A DNA stretch of 64,000 nt, from NCBI RefSeq assembly GCF_023074185.1, contig NZ_JADPKY010000170.1, positions 248,001 through 312,000 of the forward strand, read 5' to 3'. Under the pieces are notes generated by a model. The model made no database searches and had not been told where the DNA came from. It saw only the letters and a program-made list of their open reading frames with translations. A program made the position numbers and the translations under genes. Positions 63,997 through 64,000 of the stretch are shown here, piece after piece (position 1 is the first letter of the stretch; each line of letters opens with the position of its first letter). The stretch is from Bradyrhizobium sp. 132. GTDB lineage: Bacteria; Pseudomonadota; Alphaproteobacteria; Rhizobiales; Xanthobacteraceae.

Positions 63997-64000
63997 CGCG

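Overview
The window looks like a piece of a Bradyrhizobium-type alphaproteobacterial chromosome (Nitrobacteraceae). Evidence seen here: high G+C throughout; a 163-residue Irr iron regulator with the heme regulatory motif GCPW at Cys29, as described for Bradyrhizobium; a tyrosine-type DivL kinase; alphaproteobacterial AddA/AddB; and several copies of short GC-rich palindromic intergenic repeats typical of this group. Apart from one truncated glutathione S-transferase remnant, no insertion sequence, prophage, CRISPR array, rRNA or intact tRNA gene was found. This is a core region.

Layout. 1-8.0 kb (minus strand): start of an ATP-dependent DNA ligase, thioredoxin trxA, and the addB-addA double-strand-break repair pair. 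8.2-13.5 kb: murU-like nucleotidyltransferase, a PilZ protein, a TsaE-AmgK fusion and divL, combining peptidoglycan recycling, t6A tRNA modification and cell-cycle signalling. 13.7-18.0 kb: ubiE-ubiB-coaBC-dut with overlapping start and stop codons. The CoaBC here carries an extra N-terminal ribbon-helix-helix DNA-binding domain of FitA antitoxin type, and its gene is preceded by two tandem palindromes that cover a candidate promoter. 18.1-28.2 kb: mixed-orientation single genes (mutM, an orphan ParA, ggt, a degenerate HtrA-like protein, a MoeB/ThiF-like protein, an aldo/keto reductase with divergent LysR regulator, a 2-hydroxyacid dehydrogenase, an SH3 protein). 28.3-31.9 kb: irr divergent from fabA-fabB-fabI. 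31.9-35.8 kb: GST remnant, GNAT, oxyR divergent from katG.

35.9-46.5 kb is the translation/RNA operon read on the minus strand: rimP-nusA-ylxR-infB-rbfA-truB-rpsO-pnp. It has a well-formed promoter, a leader terminator (likely attenuator), a terminator after rpsO, and a long hairpin ahead of pnp that resembles the RNase III-processed leader used for PNPase autoregulation in enterobacteria. 46.7-59.4 kb: a DUF2336 gene, then trmB, an M20 peptidase, an XRE regulator, and lnt-corC-ybeY-phoH-miaB, HAD-fur-rimI-tsaB and nfuA. 59.5-64 kb: universal stress protein, trpS, murJ and a PfkB sugar/nucleoside kinase.

Best leads: (1) the RHH-CoaBC fusion with its paired operator, which suggests a CoA-biosynthesis enzyme acting as its own transcription factor; (2) clusters of GANTC (CcrM) sites at both the addB and divL promoters; (3) RNA-level control elements in the nusA and pnp leaders; (4) a Fur-to-irr circuit with both partners in one window.
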